Below are positions 48,456-59,612 of a DNA stretch of 64,000 bases, one piece after another. Location of the stretch: assembly GCA_014871385.1 (NCBI GenBank), contig CM026423.1:6424967-6488966 (forward strand), read 5' to 3'. The stretch comes from Ceratodon purpureus (taxonomy: Eukaryota > Streptophyta > Bryopsida > Pseudoditrichales > Ditrichaceae). The position numbers and the translations under genes are program-made. Under the pieces are notes generated by a model. It had not been told where the DNA came from, made no database searches, and worked only from the letters and a program-made list of their open reading frames with translations. Positions within the stretch are counted from its first letter, which is position 1. Each line of letters begins with the position of its first letter.

Positions 48456-49620
48456 AGCCTACTATCAATGATCCCAGGTACTTTCCTTTTGGTGTAGTAT
48501 ATCTACTGGCTTTGTAGTTCTTTTCTGACTGGGACTGTAGAAAGGGAGTAAAATCCTTCAAATAATGCACATAGCTGTGTCTAGAGTTGCCTTCTGGTCA
48601 CACCTTACAAGAAATATGTCTAGAAGAGTTTGCAGTAGGAGTCGTAAATAATATGCAGTTGCGTTGAGGTTGGTTTTGGTAGGGGTTGAATGACAAGGTA
48701 GTGGCTCAGCATAAATACTGGTAAAGGAGTTGAAGTTGTCGACAGCGGTTTCAGGAATTGGAAGAATCACCTGTTTGGCTTCAATTTGTTCACATTCAAG
48801 CTTAATGTATATTCAGCTTATCGTCTTTTACTAGAGGGTTGTTTCATGATTTGTCGAGCATGGAAGGTACGAGATGTAGATATGTAATTGAGATTGCAAC
48901 ATAGGACTTGTTCTACTGTACTTATGAAGGCACTTCTCCGCTCTTACATAGGTCATTCACCAACCTACATCAAAACATAAACTCAAAATCTTGCCTTTTC
49001 AAAGCATAAAACTGGAATCAATAAGAACCGCAAAGCAACAAGAGGAAACAATCACAAAATGGAAATTCAAAATGGAATTCAAAATACATCAAGAAATTCA
49101 AATTGGTAGAAGTCTTATCTTAGTACAGTTTCTGCTATTTTATGTAAAAGTTGTCAAACACACTTTCAAAGTTCAAAGCTCAAACTACAAGAACAGTTTA
49201 TTTTTATCTTCTTGTAGTTGAATAAGATTTATTACAGTAAGCCAAGTAGAACATGTATTGGACAGCTTTTAAAGACAAATATCTACCGAATCGTCAAAAT
49301 TGGTACGCGAAAAGCGTGTAACTGCTGCATACGACAATCAGTTTAGGACTTCTGAATTACAAAGAGTGTGCAACCACGACATCCACTGGAACACCAACTG
49401 AAGGAGAGCATGAATGTCATGCCAGCCGGTAATCCTGTAATATACAAATCTGCTATCACATTGCAGTGTAAGATCTGAAATCAGGATAAAATCCGCAGTC
49501 ATCGTCTAAGCCTTTGGAACCAATTCCTGCCATTGTTGGCTTCTTCCATCCCAGTTAATGTACAATGATCCAGTAAGTTAATATCATCGCACCACATAAG
49601 GAAACCATGATAATAATCAA
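48456..49620. other. convergent spacer, no gene
   Basis: 3' flanks of the endo-beta-mannosidase and M23 genes. No supported open frame. Confidence 0.5.
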
Positions 49621-51491
49621 CTAAATCCATTTTTGTTCTTGCATCCATGGTTGTGGATCTACCGCTTCTCCTCGTACATGTAGGCCCCTGTCAATCACAG
49701 AGCAAATACCGTTTTAAAAACTAATGCATGTTGATTACAATGCTCAACAGAAAGTAAAAAATTGTGGAGTTCAGTTTTAGATGAGACTCACCAGTGCAGA
49801 TGAGGTCCAGTGGCGATTCCAGTCTCTCCAACGGTGCCGATTATCTGCCCTGCTTTCACCATCTCTCCTTCCCTGTGAAGATCGTAACAAAAACATTGCA
49901 GATGACGAGAGAGTGAACCTTATCTCGACCAACCTTAAAATTGATCCAGCCATTTATAAGAAACACACCACTTGCAGGTTGAGAACTGTAGACGGCATGG
50001 AAAGCTTACTTGACAAAGGAAGAATTGAGGTGCATCATTATGCTTGTGACTCCATGACCATGGTCAAGCCCCACACAACTGCCATGAATTTCATAGCCGT
50101 CCTTCTCTTTGCCTACCAGAACTACCCGTCCATTTGCAGGAGCTTTCACAGGATCTCCTTCCCAAGCGCCGTAGTCCACACCCCGGTGATAGTATCTGCA
50201 CGAATAGAAACATCACATTAAAAGGAGAGGATTACCAATAACTCGAGACTATATCAATTATTTAAGCTTCCATTGAAGGCTTGAGAAAAGGCATGCAATC
50301 ACTGAAACTCCACCTATCAACTCTTGTTTGAAGAGCTAAAACAGCGAACCCTAGCTTCTTATTCTCAGAACAAAACTGTGAAAAATGCCTGCAAAAGTTT
50401 GCCATTACATACTGGTCAGCAAACACGCCGTTGTAGTATCGTTGCAAGCCATAGCCCGTCGTGATCTCTCCATCGCTCGGTAACATGAACGGTCCATTCC
50501 AGATCTGCTCCTCAGACACAGTCCCAATAAATGCGCCAACCTTTTCTTTCTCCATCACAGTACCTATCAAAACCAGCTTCTTACCATCACCCACTCCGCA
50601 CCAACATCAACATCACTCACATAAATGATGCAAGTTTGCCTTCTCCTGCTATGCAACTCCAGGTTTCAGTGTTCAGTTAGAAACAAACCCCGGGGAGAGA
50701 TGGCAAGGAGACTCACCTCGAATCTTGGATTTGGTTTTGGGCAGCCAGATGCTCTCCACCGGATACTCTTTCTCCGTAACCTCCACAGACCCTTCAAAAA
50801 CCTTATGCTGGCCGTCATTCACCTCCACTTTCAACGCTCGCGGTCCCGGAGTCGTCAAGGGAGTAGTCGGAACCAATGCTCTCAAGAGCTTGCTATCAGA
50901 CGCCGTTGGAAACACAGGAACCTCACAGCCATCGTACATAACTTGCACTTTCACATCAGGTTGCGGATTCTTCCTAAAAACAGAACACATCACATGTCAA
51001 TCAACTCTCCCAACATCAACCAAAACTCATCTCCAAACAAAGAATCCAAACCTCAAACACACATCCAACCTGAACAAGTGAGAGATTTCTTCCAAAACCC
51101 CGCGCTGAGGATGAATCGACACGAGAACCACGATCGTCTCCCCCTTGGCAGGAGTCCAAGACGACAGCTCCACATTCAAACGCCGCTCCCCTAACCCCAG
51201 AAGTACCTCCGCCCGCTTCACAACATCTTGTGCAACATTGCCAAACCCTTGTAAAAACTCCGGATGCTTGCCCTTCCCTTCAAAGAACCCCTTCACAGCC
51301 TCCCCGATGTGAGCAAACCCCGGACCCCTCTCTCCTCTTCTCCCAAACCCAGTAGCCCTCCCGAAGCTCACATGTGAACGCCGACTCACATACTCAAATC
51401 CCATGGCACCAAACTCCACACCATGGTGCAGCCCACCATAGCCCACATCTTCCACCTTGAACCGGTCGCAGAATGCGACCGTCACACCCAT
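49621..51491 (-). CDS. M23/LytM metallopeptidase
   Basis: Zinc peptidase of family M23, whose bacterial members cut peptide cross-links of peptidoglycan. Six exons, 51491-51070, 50973-50717, 50563-50413, 50195-50010, 49872-49792 and 49687-49621 (387 aa), all GT-AG with closed phases. The full LytM signature is present: H280 and D284 in YHRGVDYGA, H332 in MMHL, and H363/H365 in GPHLHW. Residues 140-240 form a beta-rich domain with VQVMYDGCEVPVFPT and LRALVPTTPLTTPGPRAL, as in bacterial M23 proteins with an N-terminal Ig-like module. PSDGEITTGYGLQRYYNGVF marks entry to the catalytic fold. The first ~60 residues are Gly/Arg/Phe-rich; a plastid-targeting role is possible but not evident. Peptidoglycan around plastids of mosses and other non-seed plants makes plastid wall turnover the likeliest job (inference). 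The gene is divergent from the lipase gene. Confidence 0.92.
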
Positions 51492-52797
51492 TGCATCAAA
51501 CTCAGAAACTCTACAACAAGCTCAAATCTCTCAAATCAAGCTCACTTCCACCTGATGAGTTGGTTTTGGCTCCGACATGGCAAACCCACTTCACCCATCA
51601 CTGACGACAATTCTATGATTCGATGATTCCCGAATCACATCTGGAATGAATGCTCACATGCTTGGAAGTGGATTAGATTGGCAAGTTCCATGTCACTCAC
51701 TGTGGGCCATGGTACCTTACCTCGGATGACCAACTTCACGAGTCTTCAACCGACTCCACAACTTGAGCTTCTTTGTTCATCCAACAGCATGGTTTTCGAG
51801 GATGCGAGATGAGGACGAAGGGGACTCTCTGTTTTTGAGAAAACACTGGGCATTGTGGGTATGTTATGATGAGCTTTGCAAGTGGATGTGGAATGCGTGA
51901 TTGAGCCCCAAGTAGGTGGAGATGGCGTGATGTGCACATGATGGTTGCTGGTGTCTTTCGAGGTTTCCGTACGGCTGGGTTGTTATTTGGAATTGCGTGT
52001 AGTTGTGTACGTTGTGGGCATGTGAGAGGATATCGGAGTGAGAGATTGGGAAGGCTGTGTGTGTCATCGGTGGCGCTTGTTGGTGAGAGGGCGAGAGTTT
52101 TCTCGAACTGCTGCTCCAGAGATTGATGAGGTCGGTGGGAGTATTTTGAAGGATCCGAGGGGAGATCGGGAGGCGAACATCATGAGTAGCGACTGGGAGA
52201 GGATTCTGCTGCTCTCCCAGGATCACATATCAGGCGCGCTGCGATGAACGTGGAGGATCCTCGGTGGTCTTGCGACGTAGATTTTAGTACACTCTTGGGT
52301 AAGGTTTCGACATGAGCATGATTTCTTAGGATTATCCTTGGTTTCCGGAAGGCGCCAATTCATGTAGGCATATTTGATGATGAGGAATTCTTCTGGCTTC
52401 AAGCATGTGGGTAGGCAGTCGGCCGTCACAACAGACTTGATTTGCAAGTTTCTGGAAAGTAAAAGTTACCTTCGGAGAGCAGGGTAGAGTGTTGAATCTT
52501 TAATCACACGAATCAAACCGGAGAGTTTTATTTAGTTGATTTGCAGAGGAGGGTTTTAGTTCCTCATGTGGCGTGTTCGTTGTTGAAAATTGGGTTATGT
52601 GTGATCGGATGTTGGTTTGTGTCGGTGTTGTTTGAGCTCAGTTTATTAGGGTTTGCAGGTATGCACAAGTTCTTCCTGAATTGTATGCTTTTCTTGAGTC
52701 GGTTTGTAGGTTTTTGTGTAGTTTTTCCATCGAGTGAGATGCTTTTGTAACCAGAGGTGCTTGGTGTGCTTTTTGGAAACAGACCCGTTTTGCAAGC
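51492..52797. promoter_or_regulatory. divergent promoter M23 / class 3 lipase
   Basis: 1.3 kb between opposite start codons; no protein gene recognised. The centre (51900-52230) is G-rich on the plus strand. The last 250 bases are probably lipase 5'UTR. Confidence 0.4.
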
Positions 52798-55607
52798 ATG
52801 GAAGACTCAGCTTGGAGGAGACTATTCTTTTTAGGAGCCTTTCTTCTCTTGTTGTCCTGTGCAACAATACCAAGGGGTATGATCCTTTTTGTTTTGCATA
52901 GAAAGATGATATGAATTGCGCAACGTGGGCTTCTTGGGTTGAAATCATGCAATTAGCTGTTACTTTAAGCTTCGTTTGCAGGATTTAATTATGGTTCTGA
53001 ACACCGGTTGCTAATTCAGATGGATTATGTTGATTGGGTTTGTAGGAAGGCTCGGGGTGCACAAGCATGAGGCGCTCTATAACAGGACGAAAGCTCTTGC
53101 TCTTGTCGAATATGCATCTGCTGTATGACCACCTTCAACCTAGCTGCTCGGTTTCTCTGCTTAAAATCTCAGTTTAGCTGTTGCCAATTATGTAGCTGGC
53201 TCTACCAATGTGGTCGGAAGAGAAAGTTAGCGTCCCTTAAGGTGTACAATTGGAATATTGTTAGATGGGGATGCTGATTCGTGCTTATCTAAATGTGTAT
53301 TAACATGTTAAGGGATCACTGGCAGGTTTACATAGTGGATGACGCGTCATTGCTGGCTTGGAATTGTTCCAGATGCCAGGGAGTAAATAAGGTAAAACGA
53401 TTTGTGCATTAGGGCTTCTTAGATTCCATGTAGCATATATTTCTTAAAGTATTGACTAGTCGAAGGATTATATGTTCATCGCAATGGAATGCACTTAACA
53501 GTTCTGCATATTTGTGTAAAATTAGGTGCTCTCCAGAACCTTTGGTTACAACCTACACCTTTTTGTCCTTACCAACACTGAAATGGTGGATGTTAACAGG
53601 ATTTCAAGATTCATACTTTGATTGTTGACGTGCAACATTGCCTTCAGGTAAATTGTGCTTACTCCGTGTAAATTAATGTCCATGTCTAATGTTTTATGAT
53701 GCCTGTATCTGCCAAGCGATTCTGTTTTGCCAGAGATTTACAATTAGACATTAACAAGCATGTTTTTCCCTTTTGAATCATGCTGACTAAGACTACTGGA
53801 AATGCATTTAGTGCATCGACTGCTAAGTTCTCACATCGCGGGGTGATTTTTGATCACGGAAAGAATTTTTTCTCGCTTGTGTAGGCTTTTGTAGGGGTGG
53901 CAGAAAATCTGAACTCCGTGGTGGTTGCTTTTCGTGGAACTCAAAAAACGAGGTAGAATGCTAGTCTTATTTATATTCTGTTGTTTCTTGAATTTGACTA
54001 CTATTTAGCTGGATAGATTGTGGATGCATGAGGCCAGTAGTTTTTCATTACTGGTATTTTAGGGTTGCATATACTTATATAGTTTGTTTGTTTTTTTAAA
54101 TTTCAGCCAGTGACTGTCATGGCTCACCCTTTGTCACTTGTCAATTCTATATTTATAATGCAATCCTTAGAAATGGATTGCTCGAATGGATGCGATACAA
54201 TTTTGAATTCAAATGCATGATTCGAGATTAAGAAAGGAAAGAAGTTTCTTGTAATTAGTAAAAAATCTGACATTATTACTCTTCTATCATGGTTGGCAGT
54301 ATGCAGAACTGGGTGGAAGATCTGTATTTCAAAGAGCTAGACCTCAACTATCCTGGGGTTACTGATGCAATGGTAAGTCGAAATTACAACCAATTATTTT
54401 TAACCGTGAACCAGGTTATGCATATGTGTCTCGATATGTGTGCAAGTCTGAATCTGATAGTGTATCTGATGGTGTCGCAGTCTTTTAGGACCCCGAAATT
54501 TATGTTAACTGGTAGTATGGATCTGTTGACTTCAGGTGCATAGAGGATTTTATGCAGCTTATCATAACACAACATTACGTGAGCAAGTAGTTACTGCGGT
54601 CCAGAGAATACAGCAGGACAGGAGCGAACTGAGGGTGACAATTACAGGGCATTCAATGGGAGGGGCTATGGCAGCTTTCTGTGCACTTGATCTCACGGTG
54701 TGTATTTCCATTATATCACAAACTAGTATTGGTTAGGTAGTAGCTGGATTTGACATTGCTGCATCAGCCACGTACATGAACTAAGGAATTGATGAGATCG
54801 TTACGAAGTCTAATCTGTAAGTTGTAATTTGGAAACTGTCTGACCTTTTTTGTATTGACGTTTCAGGCAAATTATGGCGTGAAAGACATCGAGGTTTACA
54901 CTTTTGGGCAGCCTCGGTTAGGAAACGCAGCATTTGCTGCTTTTTATATTGCGACTGTTCCACGGACAATTCGTGTGACACATGAACATGACTTGGTTGT
55001 TCATTTACCTCCGTATTATCCTCGGATGGGCCAAAAGACCTATCACCATTTTCCTAACGAGGTACTTGATTACTTTGCATCAATTTGTTTGCGCTACACC
55101 TTAATAATTAGATATAAGAAGCCGATTGTCATCTAACAGCAAAATATACATTACTTACCAATTTAGGTGTTGTGGCAGGTATGGCTTATCAAAGTATCTG
55201 TTGATAGAATGCATTATGAGTTTGAGCAAATGTGCGATAGCACCGGAGAAGACATCTACTGCAGCAGGTTTGTTTCTTCTGTGTAGTGTACAGCTACTTT
55301 TTTTACTTTGCCATGGTTTGTGCGGTGCTTGCAAGAACAGGACGTCCAGGGTTCTGTTAGACATTGATTATTCAAGATAGAATTGGGCAGTCTTTTCAAT
55401 CTAAACATAATGCGAAGTTACTCAATGCAACCCTCTGTGATGATTGGCAGGTCTGTTTTAGGCAACAGCGTCGCAGATCATCTAAATTACTATGGCGTTT
55501 ACTTGAGGACGGTGGATAATGTTCTGGCTTTAAACAGTGACTCAGCCAACTCAAATTCGTCCTTGGCTAGCCAGGCATTGGGATATTGCAGGACTACCAG
55601 CAGTTAA
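52798..55607 (+). CDS. class 3 lipase (alpha/beta hydrolase), secretory
   Basis: Triacylglycerol-lipase-like serine esterase. Ten exons, 52798-52876, 53046-53122, 53326-53391, 53600-53647, 53885-53952, 54300-54372, 54536-54697, 54867-55061, 55179-55267 and 55451-55607 (337 aa), with closed phases. An N-terminal hydrophobic segment (LFFLGAFLLLLSC) is a signal peptide or anchor, so the enzyme likely enters the secretory pathway. The oxyanion strand is VVVAFRGTQ. The nucleophile is S177 in TGHSMGGAMAAF. The triad Asp is D233 in HEHDLVVHLPP and the His is H296 in DHLNYYG. FGQPRLGN precedes the Asp, as usual for this family. Four Cys in exons 3, 4 and 9 (CSRCQG, QHC, QMC) fit disulfides. Length and layout match plant and fungal secreted class 3 lipases. 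Substrate cannot be told. Confidence 0.95.
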
Positions 55608-56980
55608 AAAGCAGCAGAAACGACTGCTACTATCTTAAGCTAGAGAAGGTGATATGGCTATCCATGTATTATGTGGCAGAATCCGGGCCAAGTCTGGAGC
55701 TGCTACAGCCGTCAACACCAACTTCACAAGACTATGTATTATTATTTACCTTAGAATGTTTTGGAATAGTGTGATTTGGACTCAACCCGACATGCAGATG
55801 CATGAACTGTATATATTTACTGTACATTTTATTGACCGAATTTGCACGGAATTTTATTTTATGAGTACTACATAATACCTCTGTGTTCTTAAGCTGCTAA
55901 GCAATTGGAATTGCACGCAATTTACTTATTGACGATACTTTTTCCATACACAAAGTTTTTATCCGAAAGAGTGTTTGCTGGCTACAGAACTTATTATTTG
56001 TGTTTGGACAACTTACGAATTTCTCGAATAATGCTCAAGCGTGAACAATTCTCTCAATTGTGTGCACAATTTGAACTGCTGTTTGACGTATTCACTACTC
56101 AAACCTCAAAATTCAGAACCATAAACAAAGTAGGACGTTGATTCACTGAAATACACCATATTTATTTACATACAAAAATATGTTACAAGGTTGAGTCCAG
56201 CCATTAAGGGGATTGGAAACTCAAACCACAGGCCGAATGGAGCAGAACGGCCACAACGACGAAGTCGTTGAAGGAACATCCGTTACTGAAGCTGGCAACT
56301 ATATCCGATGAAATTCTCATCAAACTACAAGGCGCACTTCGTGCAAAACCCGCTGTACAAGATGATACGTTTTTAAAAAAATCAAACGTTCGTGAGCAAA
56401 ACAGAATCCACCATATTGCGGTGATACCTTCACCCTCGCCTCCTCGAAATGCTCCGTGCAACTCTTTCAGCAATTATACTGAACTATCGCGTCGAACCGA
56501 CATACATGAATTCATCAGCATGCTTGTACTTTCCTCAAGATATTAGAGGCAACATTCCTGCACAATGAACAATTCAATTAGTGCTTTGCACTAAATTTTC
56601 AAAGCTAATGAGAATTTAGAACTCATGAGAAGATACTTCGAGAATGATCATTTTCTTAAACGACAATTCAAGGATATGTAGACCTCTAGCCAATCGATCA
56701 ACAGGAAATTGTAGGCTTTCACTATCTACAGAAATCTTGCACTACAGAAGGTCCTCATCAAAGGAAAGCGAGTCAAATAAGGTATCATCATCATCAACAC
56801 CGGGCTCCCGAACAACTGAAATTCGCTACACAATTCCGGTGCATTTTTGAAGCTAAGTACACAATTAACTAGTCTCTTCACCATGAGATGCCAGCTTCAG
56901 AAAACAATCTATAGATCTCAAGAAGAAATCAAAAACCACATTGATCAGTTAACCAATACACATCGGTTGAATTCAGTACC
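55608..56980. other. convergent spacer, no gene
   Basis: 3' flanks of the lipase and S1-like genes. Short open frames only. Confidence 0.5.
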
Positions 56981-57427
56981 TCAATTCCATCCGGCAATGA
57001 AAGTATAGACAAGGTCCTTCTTGTCTGCTCGATAGAACCCGTCGAACTTGATCTGCCAGACGCAGCTAGCACAGGGAGTGAGAGTGATGGTCCCCACGAG
57101 CTTGCGGTGGCCCATGACGCCCTGCCATACTCTCACATCCTGGCTGTGCTTCCTGCAAGGTGGTCCTGCAGCGCAGTCACTGGAGTCTTCCCAGTCGAAG
57201 TGGCATGTCCACCCCATGGACAGCACGTCGCCATTAAACTCCCACTCCTCATTCCCCATGGGACTGATCACGCTTGCCCCGCGGTTCACGTTGTCTGCGA
57301 CGCAAGTTGCCGTGACTGGGTCCCCGATCAAGTTGATCAGCTGCACCGAGGATTGAGCTTGGATGGCAAGCGGCATGAGGAACGACACCAGGACGGCAGA
57401 GCACATGGCAAGGAACTGGAGCTCCAT
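56981..57427 (-). CDS. secreted S1-like (plant self-incompatibility S1 family) protein
   Basis: Intronless 148-aa secreted protein. The first ATG gives MELQFLAMCSAVLVSFLMPL, a clear signal peptide with a likely cut after AIQA. The mature part has the S1-family outline: a short strand near VQLINLIGD, ISPMGNEEWEFNG where the family has its PGQ/WSF turn, WTCHFDW, a variable loop, then CVWQIKFDGFYR at the end. Six Cys follow the signal peptide, more than the usual pair or four. In poppy the founding S1 protein is a pollen-inhibiting ligand, but most relatives are of unknown function, and self-incompatibility is not implied. The assignment rests on pattern, not on a search. An unusual small secreted cysteine-rich protein is the alternative. 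Confidence 0.65.
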   Translation of the reverse strand: MELQFLAMCSAVLVSFLMPLAIQAQSSVQLINLIGDPVTATCVADNVNRGASVISPMGNEEWEFNGDVLSMGWTCHFDWEDSSDCAAGPPCRKHSQDVRVWQGVMGHRKLVGTITLTPCASCVWQIKFDGFYRADKKDLVYTFIAGWN

Positions 57428-57555
57428 TGTGTGCACAACTACAGTGATGGAAACTTGTGAAATTTAACAGGCTAAGAGAGAATTAAGCTTAATGACAACA
57501 AGATGACAGAAGAGAGTGAGAGAGTCTTTTGTTGTTCGGAGGAAGGTGGTCATCT

Positions 57556-57563
57556 TTTTATAG
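57556..57563 (-). promoter_or_regulatory. TATA box of the S1-like gene
   Basis: CTATAAAA on the minus strand, about 130 bases upstream of the start codon. It would place transcription start near 57530 and give a 5'UTR of about 100 bases. Confidence 0.6.
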
Positions 57564-59311
57564 AGAGATTTGGGGTGTACATTCGGGAGATTGATACAAT
57601 TATGATGACAAATGGTATTCTACTAACTGACGGCACCGTGCTAACAAAGTGGCTGGCTTTTGACGGAATCACCATGTTGACAGCCACGCATATGATCAGT
57701 TGCCTCCGGGAGCAAGCGTAGATTAATATAAACTCATCAATCATGCACAGTTAAGAGAGCCTTTTGCCAGTGCAGGAAAGCCTTGATCCATGTGGGTGCC
57801 AGATATGAGAGTTTAATCAATAGAGTCTTGGATTAAAGACTGCACGTCTACATATGAAAATGGAATCCTTTCTGCATGTAAATACAACCATGCTTCCAAG
57901 TTTACTACTCCAATTTTTTTAAGAAAACGCCACTTAAAGAACATTGCTGCTCATATATGAGAACTGACATAGAAGTCGGACTCATGAAGGCTCACAGGAC
58001 GATGTTGATAAATTTCTAGCATGGGCTATGGCGGGCCAGTTTAGCTGACGGCTATGGCCCAATTATGATGATCTGTAAACACACCAGGACTTGTCAAGTT
58101 GTGACTGATGGATAAGAGATTTTTAAAGGCGGATAAGAGTATTTTGAGCAGGAACCGCTTTCTTGGCAAAGTACTTGGGAAGAGCAAGGAAACAACCAAG
58201 AGGCAAGACAAGTGCTGATCCCTCCCTTTTTCATTGCACACAGAGACACTCCTACGTACTTGCAACAAAATGATCTTGAGCAAAAGATCAGGGAGCCTGG
58301 CTGAGCAGAATTCTGATGAATCTGGGCGGCTCTGCAAGGTGACGGCTTCCTCTGTGTGGTACAATATGCACAGACAGCTAGCTGCTACCGGCATCCCTCT
58401 TTAGCTCCAGAGCATAATTGACTGGGCTGATCCAAAAAAACTATAGTTTTTCAGGATTGGAATTTGGAAAGTGAGTGCTTTTAGTGGCTGCACTAAGTGC
58501 GTCTGTCATCAAGGCAAGTAGTGGTTTTGTTGAGATGTGGGCAATAAGTTACAGATTGGCCAACTGACTTTATAAAAAAATATATGTTGATGTTTAAAAT
58601 TCTCGGTTAAAAAATGAAATAAAATATGTGATATTTGGGTGATGCTTACATGATGCTTGGTTTGATGGATTGTTAGTTGAGAGTAGTTGTTTAAAGAAAA
58701 TATAAGATAATTACAGGTTTTTTTGGAAATTTCTCTGGACAGTGGATGTGGGAGAGCATGGTGGGCAGATGGGGGAGCAGTGGAGCCATGGCTCATAACT
58801 CTGGAGCCTGCTCTCGTGCACAAGGAGGGTGAGAGTGGCGGCAGAATGTTATGTGGGGGAGGGGAGTAAAGAACATGGACACAGAGGGAAGGCCCCTCTG
58901 ACATGTTAATTGTGTGTACATCTGGGAAAGGCTCACTTTCCATTTACAGGGAAAGGCTTGTCTGACATTTCAGAATTTTTGTTAAAATTATTTTTCAATT
59001 TTGTTGAATTTTTTTGGTGGAACAAATGAAACGGAAATTCATTAGGAAGAGTTACAAAAGTACAAGACTGATCAGCCACAAGTGGTCTGATAAAAGGCAG
59101 AGAGGTTTAGTTTTTGATGTGCATTTTATGATAACTTGTAAGCTTTGTAGACAGCTTAGATTCCGTCACAGAGTCACTTGCACTGATGTGGTCCCAAGGG
59201 ATCTTGTATGTATGACAGAGGAGTTAGATTTTGAAAATGAGGGGCAGGACAGTTTTCTCGTTAGAAAGCTGGAAGAGCAGACTAAGGTAAAGCTGCTGTA
59301 AACCGTGCAAA
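57564..59311. other. intergenic, no gene recognised
   Basis: Mixed composition. A 95-codon frame at 59014-59301 (containing VTCTDVVPRDLVCMTEELDF) is the longest, but I recognise no domain and no splice partners. Confidence 0.45.
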
Positions 59312-59612
59312 TTTCAGGCTTGCATACTTAGGAGAGTGGTGGAAAAAGTTTAGAATTTTTGGATGCTTTGCAAAGCTAGTGCAAAGCCATCCCAAAAAAA
59401 CACATTTTTCCAGTATTACTACAATTTTCTATGAATTTTTTAGTTTGGAAGCATGTAGTGGCCATTAATTGTTCATAGGGTCTTGGTATTCACAATGTTG
59501 AATTCTGAATATAGAGCACTTTTGCACTTATCCAAAACACTCAATTTTTTCTACTCTTGGACATTTTCTAAAATCATGCTAGGTAAATTTCTGAGACCTA
59601 GCCCTCAATCCT
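59312..59612 (+). repeat. dispersed repeat, copy 1
   Basis: Collinear with 62388-62704. Shared words include TTTCAGG-TTGCATACTTAG, CTATGAATTTTTT, GTGGCCATTAA, TTCATAGGGTCTTGGT and TTTCTGAGACCTA. Divergence is moderate, with small indels. No coding capacity seen. Confidence 0.8.

Noticed and set aside
59014-59301. 95-codon plus frame
   Set aside because: Reads somewhat protein-like but no domain or partners; kept only as a note in the intergenic entry.
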